Source of the DNA: Sarcocystis neurona
Taxonomy: Eukaryota; Apicomplexa; Conoidasida; Eucoccidiorida; Sarcocystidae
Assembly (NCBI GenBank): GCA_000727475.1
Contig: KL647293.1
Location: forward strand, 3,980,437-4,044,436
Direction: 5' to 3'
Length of the DNA stretch: 64,000 bases
Part shown: in pieces, positions 55,701 to 64,000 of the stretch
How the letters are laid out: each line of letters opens with the position of its first letter
Position numbering within the stretch: position 1 is the stretch's first letter
The notes under the pieces: generated by a model
The model's database searches: none
Told to the model about the DNA's origin: nothing
The model's input: only the letters and a program-made list of their open reading frames with translations
Program-made: the position numbers and the translations under genes

Positions 55701-57610
55701 CCGTCACAGGCTGCGCAGCAGCAGCAGGAGGGGGAAGCGACGCTGCAGCAGGAGCAGCAACAGCAGCAAGGTGGGCCTGCGGCGCCGCGCCCTCCGCAAG
55801 GTGGTGCAGGTGCAATGTTCGGCAGCGACGGCACCAGAGGAACGGTACTCCGTCCCGGGGCAGCAGCACTCGTCGCAGCAGCAGCAGGCGGAGGAGGAGG
55901 AGGCTACAGCAGCAGAGGCAGCAGGAGAGCGTCGGGCAGCTGCGAACCAGAGGCAGTATACGACTGCGTTGTACCGCTGCTTGTCGACGCCTTCAACCGT
56001 CCGGCGACCCCGCGGTCGCGCAAGCGCTTTTTTATTATCAAGTGCAACAAAATGAACAACATATGCACCTCCGTCCAGCTCGGGGTATGGGCAACAAGTC
56101 GGCTCAACAGCAAGCGACTGAGCCACGCGTTTAACGACGCGGAACATGTGCTGCTGCTCTTTTCGGCCAACGAGAGCGGCGGGGTTCAGGGCTTTGCTCG
56201 TATGATGTCCCTCCCAGATCCTTCTCTCTTCCCTGCTGGCATGCTGTGGGGAGCGGTGCAGCTTCGTCTGGGCAGCAACTTTCGCGTCCGCTGGCTCAAG
56301 CAGTGCCGCGCAGAGTTCGAAGAACTCGGCAAAATTCACAATCCGTGGAACGACAATCTCCCGCTAAAAAAAAGCAGAGACGGCACGGTAAGACAAAGAG
56401 AAACATCTCCCCACACACTCCTCTTGATTTCTCTCTGCATGTATACATCTACGGAACGGGTAGAGTGACGCATCCACGGGACGGAGGAACGCGTGTGTAT
56501 ATGTGCGTAGGTGTGTCGGTTATTTGAACAAGAGCCCACATTAAAATAGCTATAGGTCAAGTTGCTGTAAACATATATGTATGAATCTACAGTAATCTGG
56601 GTCTATTATATACATATATATATATATGTGTCTGTCTCTACATATGTGGCATGATATATGCTTATGTGTCACATGTATATATGTATATCTGTGCATATAT
56701 ATGTGTGGAATGATGGATGCTACTGTGTTTTAAGTATATATGTGTATGTATATGTTATATATGTGTGTGTATCTGCGGAGTGATAACTTTTTACGTGGTA
56801 TGCGTATATTTTTCTCTGTGCGCACCTGCGAACCTGACGCGTGGATGTATCCATTTGCGGGTTGTAGAAGACGCGCCTAGTAGGTGTACATACGCACACG
56901 CCAGGTGTAAGAGGAAGTCTTTTTGTATGAAGGTCTCCTTGAGGCAAAAACAGGTACGAAGTGCGCTCGCTGTATACTAGTACCTCCACATATATCTATA
57001 TATATAAATATAAATGTATAGATATGTACATCTGTGTAAACATATACGAGAGGCACACCTACCCACCCACGCACACACCCACACGCACATTTGCGCACAC
57101 GTGTGAGGGGTTCTCCTTACGCGTAGATTTTGCATGCGTGAGCCGTCGAGGAGACTTTTGTGCGGATACTCTCAATTCTTTACATACATGTGTGTGATGA
57201 AGAAATTCACAGTGGCAAATCAATTTCTCTCCCTTTTCGGTAAGGTGAAAATTGTTCTTCGATCACCAGGAATGTAGAGACACGCCGCATGTGTGGCTGC
57301 TGCTGTTGCTGCTTCCACGTAACAGGAGCTGCCTCCCGCGTTGGGGGCAATGCTGTGCGCACGCCTGGCGCAGCTGCCGTCGGAAGATTTGCTGGCAGCA
57401 ACAGGCGTGGACCCCAGCGCGTGCATAGACCACTCGACGTTCTTCTCGGTTCTGGCTCAGAATGGCATGCTGCCGATCTCGGCTGCAGCAGCAGCAGCGG
57501 CGGACGGGGCCGCAGAGCTGCCGCAGCCGTCAAAACCGATCGAGCTCGCTGCAGACTCTGTTAGGTTCGCGCAGCAGCAGCAGCTCAGACACGTGCAGCA
57601 GCAGCACTGA
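49770..57610 (+). CDS. CPSF30: Cleavage and polyadenylation factor CPSF30 fused to a YTH domain
   Basis: Four exons (49770-50614, 53022-53304, 55266-56387, 57326-57610) join in phase, total 2,535 bp, 844 aa. Exon 1 starts at the first in-frame ATG and holds Ala/Gly/Gln-rich sequence, then a CCCH finger (IVCRHWLKGMCMKGDFCDFLH) and the start of the next (MPACRNQLWC). Exon 2 completes it (CCPFKH) and adds a third (ECLAYFLGFCKLGPKCRRRH). Exon 3 carries a low-complexity linker and the YTH domain: RFFIIKCNKMNNI, GVWATSRLNSKRL, FQGFAR-like QGFARMM, NFRVRWLKQC, NPWNDNLPLK. Exon 4 completes it (ELPPALGAMLC). The family binds AAUAAA-type signals in the nuclear CPSF complex; the YTH pocket binds m6A. 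The plant/Toxoplasma form has three fingers plus YTH, as here. Donors are GTACGT, GTGAGT and GTAAGA. The linker is longer than usual. Confidence 0.9.
50615..53021 (+). other. CPSF30 intron 1 (2.4 kb)
   Basis: Donor CG|GTACGT and acceptor GGTGCAG. It splits an Arg codon inside the second CCCH finger; the joined finger has the same C-to-H length (19 residues) as the human one. It contains a TA repeat (51110-51145), the CAG minisatellite at 51540-51828, a C/T patch at 52080-52200 and a CTG block from 52280. Confidence 0.75.
51540..51828 (+). repeat. 21-bp CAG minisatellite, heptad-coding
   Basis: About 12 units of 21 bp of the form CAGCAACAGCAGCTGGAGAGG, with GCTGCAGAGG variants later. One plus frame codes the heptad L-[EQ]-R-Q-Q-Q-Q repeatedly; the minus strand gives a Leu/Cys heptad. 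An ORF with a GTG/ATG-free start covers it, so it is probably intronic satellite and not a gene. Confidence 0.8.
52280..53940 (+). repeat. CTG block around CPSF30 exon 2
   Basis: CTG/TGC/GCT triplets fill the end of intron 1 and the start of intron 2, flanking exon 53022-53304. Leu/Cys-rich open frames of 270-380 codons here are by-products. Confidence 0.7.
53305..55265 (+). other. CPSF30 intron 2
   Basis: GTGAGT donor and TGCTTGCAG acceptor, phase 0 at both ends. 54070-54660 is TA microsatellite in which GTGTAAGNGTTYCCTATATA recurs at about 54465, 54507 and 54572. A donor-like TTT|GTAAGT at 55147 might indicate an optional exon, but no matching acceptor frame was found. Confidence 0.65.
56388..57325 (+). 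other. CPSF30 intron 3
   Basis: GTAAGA donor, CACGTAACAG acceptor, phase 0. Filled with TA/TG microsatellite (56560-56780, 56980-57060). It splits the YTH domain between KKSRDGT and ELPPALG. Confidence 0.7.
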
Positions 57611-58052
57611 GACGAAGACGAGGGGAGGAGAGAGAACGGCATGTCAAAGAAAGGAAAACAACAGCAGCTCCTGCGGCACGTCCACCATCAGGCCGAATAG
57701 GGCAACAAGAGAAGGAAAGTGGATGATGACGAGGAGGAGGAGGAGCAGCAGCACCATCGGAGAAAAGGGAAACAGAGAAAAGAAAACAGCAGCAGCTGAC
57801 GTGTCCAGTCGAAAGAGCAGCAGGGACTCATCGAACGCGTTTTGCAGCAGGACTGAAACAGCAGCAGCCGCAGAAGTCGCCCGGACAGCAGGAACTTCTC
57901 TGCTGTTCGACCGCATGCAGCAGCATCAGCAAAGCACCGCGCGTGCGTTTAGCGCAGAGACTGCTGCGCTAAGCTTCGGGCCAACTGCAGCGCTTCACAC
58001 ACACACACACACACGATGCAGCCATGTGACTGCGAAGAATCTTTGCGGGGAG
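57611..58052 (+). other. CPSF30 3' region, CAG-rich
   Basis: CAG/AGC-rich sequence follows the stop codon and may be 3' UTR. GAGGAGGAGG and (CA)n runs occur. No separate gene is supported. Confidence 0.4.
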
Positions 58053-58187
58053 GCTCTGTGCGAAGACGAAGAAGGGCGGGGCATGCCTGTGGAGAGTGAC
58101 GTCGAAGTTAGCAGCATTGCATGTCTCGCGTGCAACGGGAGCTCCAACCAGGAGCGCACCTGCGTGTGGTGCGCAGTCTCACCGTAG
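58053..58187 (+). CDS. Possible terminal exon with C-x2-C-x9-C-x2-C zinc ribbon
   Basis: After an AG at 58051-58052 the plus frame reads ALCEDEEGRGMPVESDVEVS, then IACLACNGSSNQERTCVWC and ends at TAG. The C-x2-C ... N ... C-x2-C layout resembles a RanBP2-type zinc finger, though the usual leading Trp is missing. It could be the 3' exon of another gene, or a 34-aa ORF from the ATG at 58083. Low confidence because no upstream exon is known. Confidence 0.3.
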   Translation, partial: ALCEDEEGRGMPVESDVEVSSIACLACNGSSNQERTCVWCAVSP

Positions 58188-59110
58188 AAGGGCTGCTCGT
58201 TTCCTCTCTTTTGCCGTCATTCGCTTCACCCGCTGCCTGTGTCGTGGCAGCACGCCTATACAAAGATTACATATATACTTTGTATGCTTCTGCCTGTACA
58301 GTCATATATAGAGATTTGCGTGGGTCTATCTTCCCACATAAGCACGTACTCGTGCATGCGTGCGTGTGTGTATATGTATAGAGCTACCCATCTACGCACG
58401 TCCATCTATATATGTGTTTGGAGAGAGATAGATAGGTGTGTGGTTATTTGAACGAGGTAGATACACGCAGACGTCTGCGTACATATTTTTTTGCACGAGC
58501 GTGAAGCGGCAGGTATGAAAGGAGCGAAAGGCGACAGGACGCCAGCAGCTGCTTGTTCTGAGTGCCCGTGTCCACCGGGGAGAAAGCAGCCTGCTATTCT
58601 TTCTCGCCTGCCGCTGCTGCCGCGGGAAGACGAGGAGTGACTGTTGCGTTAGCTGCTACCGGTGAGGCTGGTGGAACTGCTGCTGCTGCAGCATTGCGTG
58701 GAGTTCCACCCGTCCAAAATACCCCCTGCATATATAAATTATTACGCACGAACGTATATACATATATAGGCACGTGTATACGTGTGTGCATGTATGTCTA
58801 CCTCTGACCAACGTTCACAATTTATGGCATCTCGCTAGCAGCATAGACACGCGCATCAAATGACAGCCTTGGCAGTCGGACAGAAATCTCCAGCGACGTG
58901 CACCTACTTTGTCACCGTCCCCGCAGTCTTGTTGCAGCGGTCTACGCACAGGGGGACCGCTGTCCAGCTACACAGATATACGTGGGTTCTCTGCAAAATG
59001 CAGGCATATAGTGATGAGACATTTATGCGTCTGCGTGTCGTCCTCAGGGAAGCGCAGTGGGAAACAGGACCGAATGAAACTCCGTAGATTGCAGCCTTGC
59101 GCAGCTGCCT
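58188..59110. other. Intergenic, no gene recognised
   Basis: TA/TG microsatellites at 58270-58480 and 58720-58800, short CTG patch at 58600-58700. Confidence 0.4.
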
Positions 59111-59226
59111 CATGCAGACTAGGGCTGCTGCATCTGCCGCATGCAGACTAGGGCTGCTGCATCTGCCGCGTGCAGACTAGGGCTGCTGCATCTGCCGCAT
59201 GCAGACCAGGGCTGCTGCATCTGCCG
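59111..59226 (+). repeat. Four tandem copies of a 29-bp unit
   Basis: Units begin at 59111, 59140, 59169 and 59198. The consensus starts CATGCAGACTAGGGCTGCTG, and copies differ by single bases. Such homogeneity means recent duplication. Confidence 0.95.
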
Positions 59227-59526
59227 TTGTGCTGCGCTGGTATTCAGAAGAGGCGCCTCTGAGGCCATCGCCGTAGACTGAAAGACACGCACGCGTTGCT
59301 GTTCTCATACACTGTCTTGCTGTTGCTTCCGCCCGCACGTATACGGCCGTGCGGGCTGAAATGCGGGGTATCACGTGTCGTACTGCTCCTGCGACTAACG
59401 GGGGTAGCTGTCCCTGCTGCTGCTGCTGCGACTATCGGTATTACTGGGTCCTGCTGCCGCTGCGACGGGGCCTGGCATGTTTGCTGCTAGAATGTCAGAG
59501 GCCTTTTCTCTCCCGCTGCTGCATCG

Positions 59527-60049
59527 TCACGTACGCCAGCTGCTCGTACGGCTAGGAGAAGGTGCTGCTGCCGTTGCTTCGGGGCTATTGTAAAGGCTTG
59601 CTGCTACTGCGCCTGTCGGGGAGGCCTGCTGCGACGGATGCGACCGCAGCGTACGCCTGTTGGTGTTGCAACTGTCAGCTAAACTGGTGGGTCTGCGGAC
59701 TTCCGATGTCGTCGCTGCCCCTTCTTTGTTGCCCCTGCTGCTCCTGCAACTGTACTTCGCTCCTGTCTGCTGCAGCTCCATCACGCGTGCGTGTTGTTGC
59801 CTGCAGCGATATGTTGCACGCGTACTTTCACTCCTGGCCGCTTGAACTTGCATTGTTGTGGGGAGTGTATCAGGCGCCTTCATTACTATAAAAACTTCCT
59901 GATGCACATGCTGCTGTTTGTCTTCCACGGTTGCGTGATACTGCTGCTGTGTGTTCTGCCATTTGCTGTTGCTGGGACCAAAAAAGAGACTGGTGCTCAA
60001 CAACTCGAGATGTTTTTGCGCAATTGCGGCAACTACGCTACCGGACACT
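59527..60049 (-). CDS. Exon of an unrecognised Ser/Gln/Thr-rich protein
   Basis: The minus frame is open for 174 codons to its stop at 59527. It reads VAAIAQKHLELLSTSLFFGP, then QNTQQQYHATVEDKQQHVHQ and EVFIVMKAPDTLPTTMQVQA, with mixed composition unlike the Leu/Cys plus-strand frames. It is entered after GAAGCTAG with one base. Just upstream an alternative minus frame (IAEFIDARELQLRKLE) ends at a donor CCG|GTAGCG, so an exon may precede it at about 60053-60107. No domain is recognised. Confidence 0.42.
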
Positions 60050-61128
60050 CTAGCTTCCGCAGCTGCAGCTCTCTGGCATCAATGAACTCTGCTATCTTGC
60101 TGTGGTTGCTGTAGGTACACCACGACTTCGTGCGTAGTTACCTTCGCGACAGTACATGCCGCAGCCACCAAATACCGTCGTCCTCCTGAGGATGCTCCCG
60201 TCATTCATAAATCACGTGTACTACTGCGATTGCTGCTGCTGCTGCTGTACACATCGTCTCAATCGCAGCTTCCTCCACGATTCCTAGAGACGCTGTTGCC
60301 CCAGATGTGCGCTTGCTCCTGAGTTCAGCTCCAGACGTATCGCTCACTACCCCCGGTGGTACTAAACTGTGCTGCTGCTGCTGCTGCGACGTGTCTCTGC
60401 CGCTGCTAGCTGCTGCTGCTAGATGTCACTACAGCTGCTGTCGGTATTGTTGTTGCTCCTGGACAGCAGTGCTGGCACCCCCACATTTTCAGCACTGCTG
60501 CCCTTGCTATGGGCTGGGGAGCTACTTCTGCTGCAGTGCTGCGTCTCTGCTGCGCGGCGCTGAGCCCGCGCGTTGCGTGTGTAGCTTGGCCTGCCTATAA
60601 CTGTTTCGGTCTTCTACACTGGTGGCCACACGTATGCGTCTATTTCAAGGTTTATGTGTTTTCATCCACATGTGCAGGACTACGTCACGTGTCAGGTCAC
60701 GTGTGACAGGCTGCGTAATAGACACGGGCCCAGCACAGTTGCTGCGCAGGGTCGGCAGAATTCAACGATTCCCCTCCTTCTGATCGGACCGCCGAAAATT
60801 GGTGGCTGGATCTAGTCGGTAAGCTTCCACGTGTCTTGCTTTAAGACACACACTTGTAGCGCACATTTAGTCACACAGGTGCACCCACTTCCCTATACAT
60901 ACCAGTCGACGTACTGGATTCTTTCCTGCATACACTCGCTCCTGCCTTCTCTGGAGTTATGTGCAGGTGAACTTGTCTGCGTGTGTAGAGCGGCAGTAGC
61001 TGCTGTGGCAAGCCCTCTATCAGAAGCGTCGTAGCAGCACGGCCTGCTGCCGCAACAGCGCAGCAGCGCCAACTGAGGTGCCTCCCTCTTGTGTCACTGA
61101 TATGCGTTAGAGCGTGACTGACCAGGCG
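60050..61128. other. CTG-rich then unique sequence, no gene supported
   Basis: CTG block to about 60560. After that the sequence is unique, with no exon-like frame bounded by splice sites. Confidence 0.4.
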
Positions 61129-61384
61129 TCACCGTAATGTCATCACACTACTCGCTGCCTGTTCGACCAGAGCTCTTCCGGTCGTGTGGAAGGAGATTCG
61201 CGCTCTTTGCTTCTCGTTTGATGTGCGTGGGCGCTCTGCAGCAGTAAAATATGCTACTCCGCGTGTGCCGGAGATTTCTTTCCCTACCGTAGTGTATACG
61301 AGGGTGCACGGTGCCGCTGTAGAAATCTGCACATCTGCGGCCAGGTCTATACATTGCGTGGACACACAGAGAGGACACCTATGA
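61129..61384. other. Coding-like island, strand undecided
   Basis: Three frames look like protein: minus VQISTAAPCTLVYTTVGKEI, minus RIHYGRERNLRHTRSSIFYC, and plus VKYATPRVPEISFPTVVYTR. The minus acceptor ATGTATAG at 61352 slightly favours minus. An exon is likely, its frame unknown. Confidence 0.35.
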
Positions 61385-62639
61385 GTAGTGTCCTATTTCT
61401 CAAATGGATGGATGTGTGGATACTCGTGGACGTGTATATCTGCTGTGCTCACGCCATCGAGCCAGCCAGACGTGCTCAGATGCATGGGCTTGTGCGTGCG
61501 TCACCGCGTGGTTACCTGTGTGTGACTGCTTCGGTAAGGAACAGAGGATAAAGTGCTGGCCACTCTCTTCCGCGCGGGAACCAAGATATCCACAGAGGAC
61601 GGCCTGCATGGGGTGTACGTACACTCGCTTGTGACGGCTGCTGCATGCATCACACATGACACGGCTGAAGGGAAGAGACGAAGGAATGCGGAGCCCAGCC
61701 TGCAACCCCACAACTTCTCTTGGACGCCAGTTTCTCGGAACCTGTGTGTTTCAACGTAGATGTCAATGACGGAACAAACATATACATTTACCGAAATATC
61801 CGCATCTCACGCATGTGTATTTATATATACAGACCTATACACTTCCGTCAAGCAATCAGACACACAGACACACAGACATACACAGACACGCACGTAGTAT
61901 TTGCGCATAATGTGCCACGGCAACCGCACACGAACTCCTCTATGTGCGGAGACAAACTCCACCCCACATATCTGTCGAAGGCATTTACCCCCAGGGGCGG
62001 CCCTAAGGCGCGACCAGAATGCAACGTCCACGATTTCGCTGGTACCTGTATACTACGTTTGACTCCACGCGCCTGCACCAGCAGCACCGTTTCTCGCTTT
62101 ATATATATATATATACACGTATACATACATACACATACATGTATACAGGTATCTACGTGTAGATACGTATGTATATGGAGAGGCCCCTGTGTAAGGGGAG
62201 ACGTCAGAACGGAGTCACACACATACTATAGACAGGGACGTCTTTACAGCGTACATGAACGTGTATACTCGAGTGTGTATTTCTACGCGTAGGCCGTTTG
62301 CTCTGAATGCCGGCTGCCTGTCAGCTTCGTTGCGACCGTCGGCGCCAGTGACAGAACTACGTGAACAACTGCAGATGACGCGTCTGTATAAATTTTCATC
62401 TCGTACACAAGTGCGTACAGGCATAGATACCTACAGGTTCGCATAATCCGCACGCTGGCAGAGAGTAACTCTCACGCGCGCGTGCACACACACGGGTACA
62501 GAGGCCTTGGCAACGCCTCCTTCCCAAGCTGGCGTGGTAGTAGATATATACGCAGTGAGAAGGGCGCGTCTCTCCCTTGGAAGCGGAAAAGTCAGGGAGG
62601 ACCTGCAGGCCTCCTTGCATCCAGGCAGGCAGCTACGTT
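61385..62639. other. Mostly non-coding
   Basis: Palindrome copy at 61613-61624, TA repeats at 61790-61840 and 62100-62190. No supported gene. Confidence 0.4.
61613..61624. promoter_or_regulatory. GTGTACGTACAC palindrome
   Basis: Exact copy, flanked by GG and TCGC. Confidence 0.35.
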
Positions 62640-63411
62640 TGTGCGCAGCAGCCGCGGACTGTAACACCCAAGCGACGCCGGCAGCAGCCGAAGAAATGCC
62701 ACAAGCAGCAACAGCAGCACAGCCGAGTTCTCACAGTTGCCGCAGCAGGTGGCATCCTCGGCAGCTGCAGCAGAAGCACGAAGAATGACACTTTGTAGGG
62801 GAAGCAGTAGCAGTCGCAGAGGGGCAGAATGCCGTCGGCCGGTCTCCCGCAGCTCCTGCAGCATCATTTTCCATATACACATCACTGCTGCAGCCTTGTA
62901 AGTGATGTAGCGTGCAACACACTGCAACAGCAGCTGTCGCAGCGGTGGTGCGCGAGTGAAACATCAGGAACAGCATCTACAGCAGCAGCAGCGCCACTGC
63001 CGCAGCACCTAGAGCATCTCACGCCGGGGCGCTGCCCCTACCACGACCGCAGGAACGGCTTCGTAGCAAAAAGGGATGCACGGCCTTTGAGAGCAGCAGC
63101 CCCGTCTCTACAGTAGGAAAGGGCGCAAGACCAGCGTACCAAGCTGCACCGGCAGCGTTCGCGAACACGAGGCGTCAAGGGCAGCAACACCAACAGCAAA
63201 AAAGGAGTGCAGTGTCAAAGGAAGCTGCAGCAGCGCATCGTGAGAGCAGAAGTATACAGAACAGCACGCGAGGTTCCCTTTATCGGCAGCTCAGCAACAG
63301 AGAGGGACCTGCCAGCGGCAGGGGAGGCAACTGGGGTGAAGTCCCTGATGTAACAGCAGCAGAACGTGCACCCCACAGCAGCAACGAGTCGTGCATGAGA
63401 TAGCAGCAGAT
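62640..63411 (+). repeat. CAG block with possible minus-strand exon
   Basis: CAG/AGC-rich. On minus, 62800-62927 reads VARYITYKAAAVMCIWKMML and QELRETGRRHSAPLRLLLL, possibly coding; on plus, 62990-63116 reads HLEHLTPGRCPYHDRRNGFV. Neither is bounded convincingly. Confidence 0.45.
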
Positions 63412-63516
63412 TTAGTTTCGGTAGGGCTGTGCGTAGCGCCGAGGGAAGGGGACGGGGAAGTAGCCGTATGCTCTCCATATGTTGCCCTGGTTGTCGTAAC
63501 CGTAGTTGTATTGGGT
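63412..63516 (-). CDS. Terminal exon, tyrosine-rich tail
   Basis: Acceptor GCCTGCTGCAG leads into 34 residues and TAA in phase 0: TQYNYGYDNQGNIWRAYGYF and a Pro/Arg/Tyr end. Seven of 34 residues are tyrosine, with Tyr-Gly and Pro-Tyr pairs. Tyr-rich proteins are cross-linked into the Eimeria oocyst wall, and short membrane-adaptor tails are another possibility; both are inference. The upstream exon is not identified; sequence to 63600 is CTG-rich on minus. Confidence 0.5.
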   Translation of the reverse strand, partial: TQYNYGYDNQGNIWRAYGYFPVPFPRRYAQPYRN

Positions 63517-64000
63517 CTGCAGCAGGCAGCAGAGCAGCAACGTTTGGTCTATTGAAGCGGCAGGTAAATACAGACGTCGACAGCAACAGTACCGCTCGAC
63601 AACGAGAACGCAACGAAAGTAAGAGGTGGGGGCACCACCGCCCAATGTCAGAGCAGCAGGAGAAAACGTTCGAAAGGAAGACAGAGAGAGAAAAGTCTAA
63701 ATAGGGATAGTTAGTTGGCGGCGCATCTCCGAATAAGCAGGGAAACTAGAAAGGACAGAAGAGAGTCACCACGCCAAATGCAGTGTGGAAGAATCTTGGC
63801 AATATTCTCCTGCACCCTGTAGGCATACACAAGACGCACCACTAAAGAATCCGCGAACAGCGTACAGAAAAAGACGGGAAGAGGCATTTTCCCATAATGA
63901 AGACGCAGTGAGAGGCGCAGTCACGACAAAGGGCGGGACGACGGCACAGGAGAGAGCAGACGAGGAGAGGGAAAGCAACACACTCGAATGCCTGTGTATA
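63517..64000 (-). other. Upstream of the Tyr-rich exon, exon-like end
   Basis: 63720-63900 on minus contains an ATG frame starting MPLPVFFCTLFADSLVVRLV and an AG-bounded segment VQENIAKILPHCIWRG. It could hold an N-terminal signal sequence, but the window ends before the model can be tested. Confidence 0.25.

Noticed and set aside
1..64000. tRNA, rRNA, telomeric AGGGTTT arrays or transposon proteins
   Set aside because: I looked for T-loop words, telomere-type repeats and reverse transcriptase or transposase motifs and saw none that could be supported.

Overview
The window is eukaryotic nuclear DNA. It has short exons joined by GT-AG introns, no bacterial gene packing, very frequent CAG/CTG triplet runs in coding and non-coding sequence, and long (TA)n/(TACA)n microsatellites. 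This matches a coccidian apicomplexan, most probably Eimeria, whose genes are known for CAG-coded runs of Ala, Gln and Ser. The genus is an inference; no rRNA or organelle marker is present. Gene models were built by hand from open frames, splice signals and phase agreement. All are tentative except where a family is clearly recognisable.

The clearest gene is at 49770-57610 (+). It encodes an mRNA 3'-end processing factor, CPSF30, with CCCH zinc fingers followed by a YTH domain. Four exons fit in phase (49770-50614, 53022-53304, 55266-56387, 57326-57610) and give 844 residues. The fusion is known from plants and Toxoplasma and links m6A reading to poly(A)-site choice. Its first intron splits one zinc finger and carries a heptad-coding CAG minisatellite.

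On the minus strand, 9965-13238 encodes a tandem B-box zinc-finger protein. A chain of five phase-matched exons at 16384-19944 resembles a poly(ADP-ribose) polymerase catalytic domain and includes a 26-nt microexon. 41438-45063 is a three-exon gene for an Ala/Ser/Gln-rich protein of about 1,137 residues. Other minus-strand exon groups (715-1612, 4366-6003, 7193-7480, 24130-30276, 32927-33059, 35835-36444, 39215-39733, 45453-45949, 59527-60049, 63412-63516) look coding but their families were not recognised. The last one ends in a tyrosine-rich tail.

Between genes lie TA microsatellites (largest at 20.5-21.5, 22.4-24.0, 26.1-28.5, 30.1-31.0 and 37.6-38.4 kb), pyrimidine-only tracts (3.2-3.5, 9.0-9.9, 38.85-39.1 kb) and CAG/CTG blocks. 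Some of these blocks switch strand polarity in the middle.

The most unusual non-coding signal is a 12-bp palindrome, GTGTACGTACAC. It occurs exactly eight times, forms a perfect 18-bp-arm inverted repeat at 15235-15281, and is the core of a satellite of about 24 bp at 15965-16345. It equals two abutting GNGTAC half-sites, the type of site reported for the apicomplexan AP2-G regulator.
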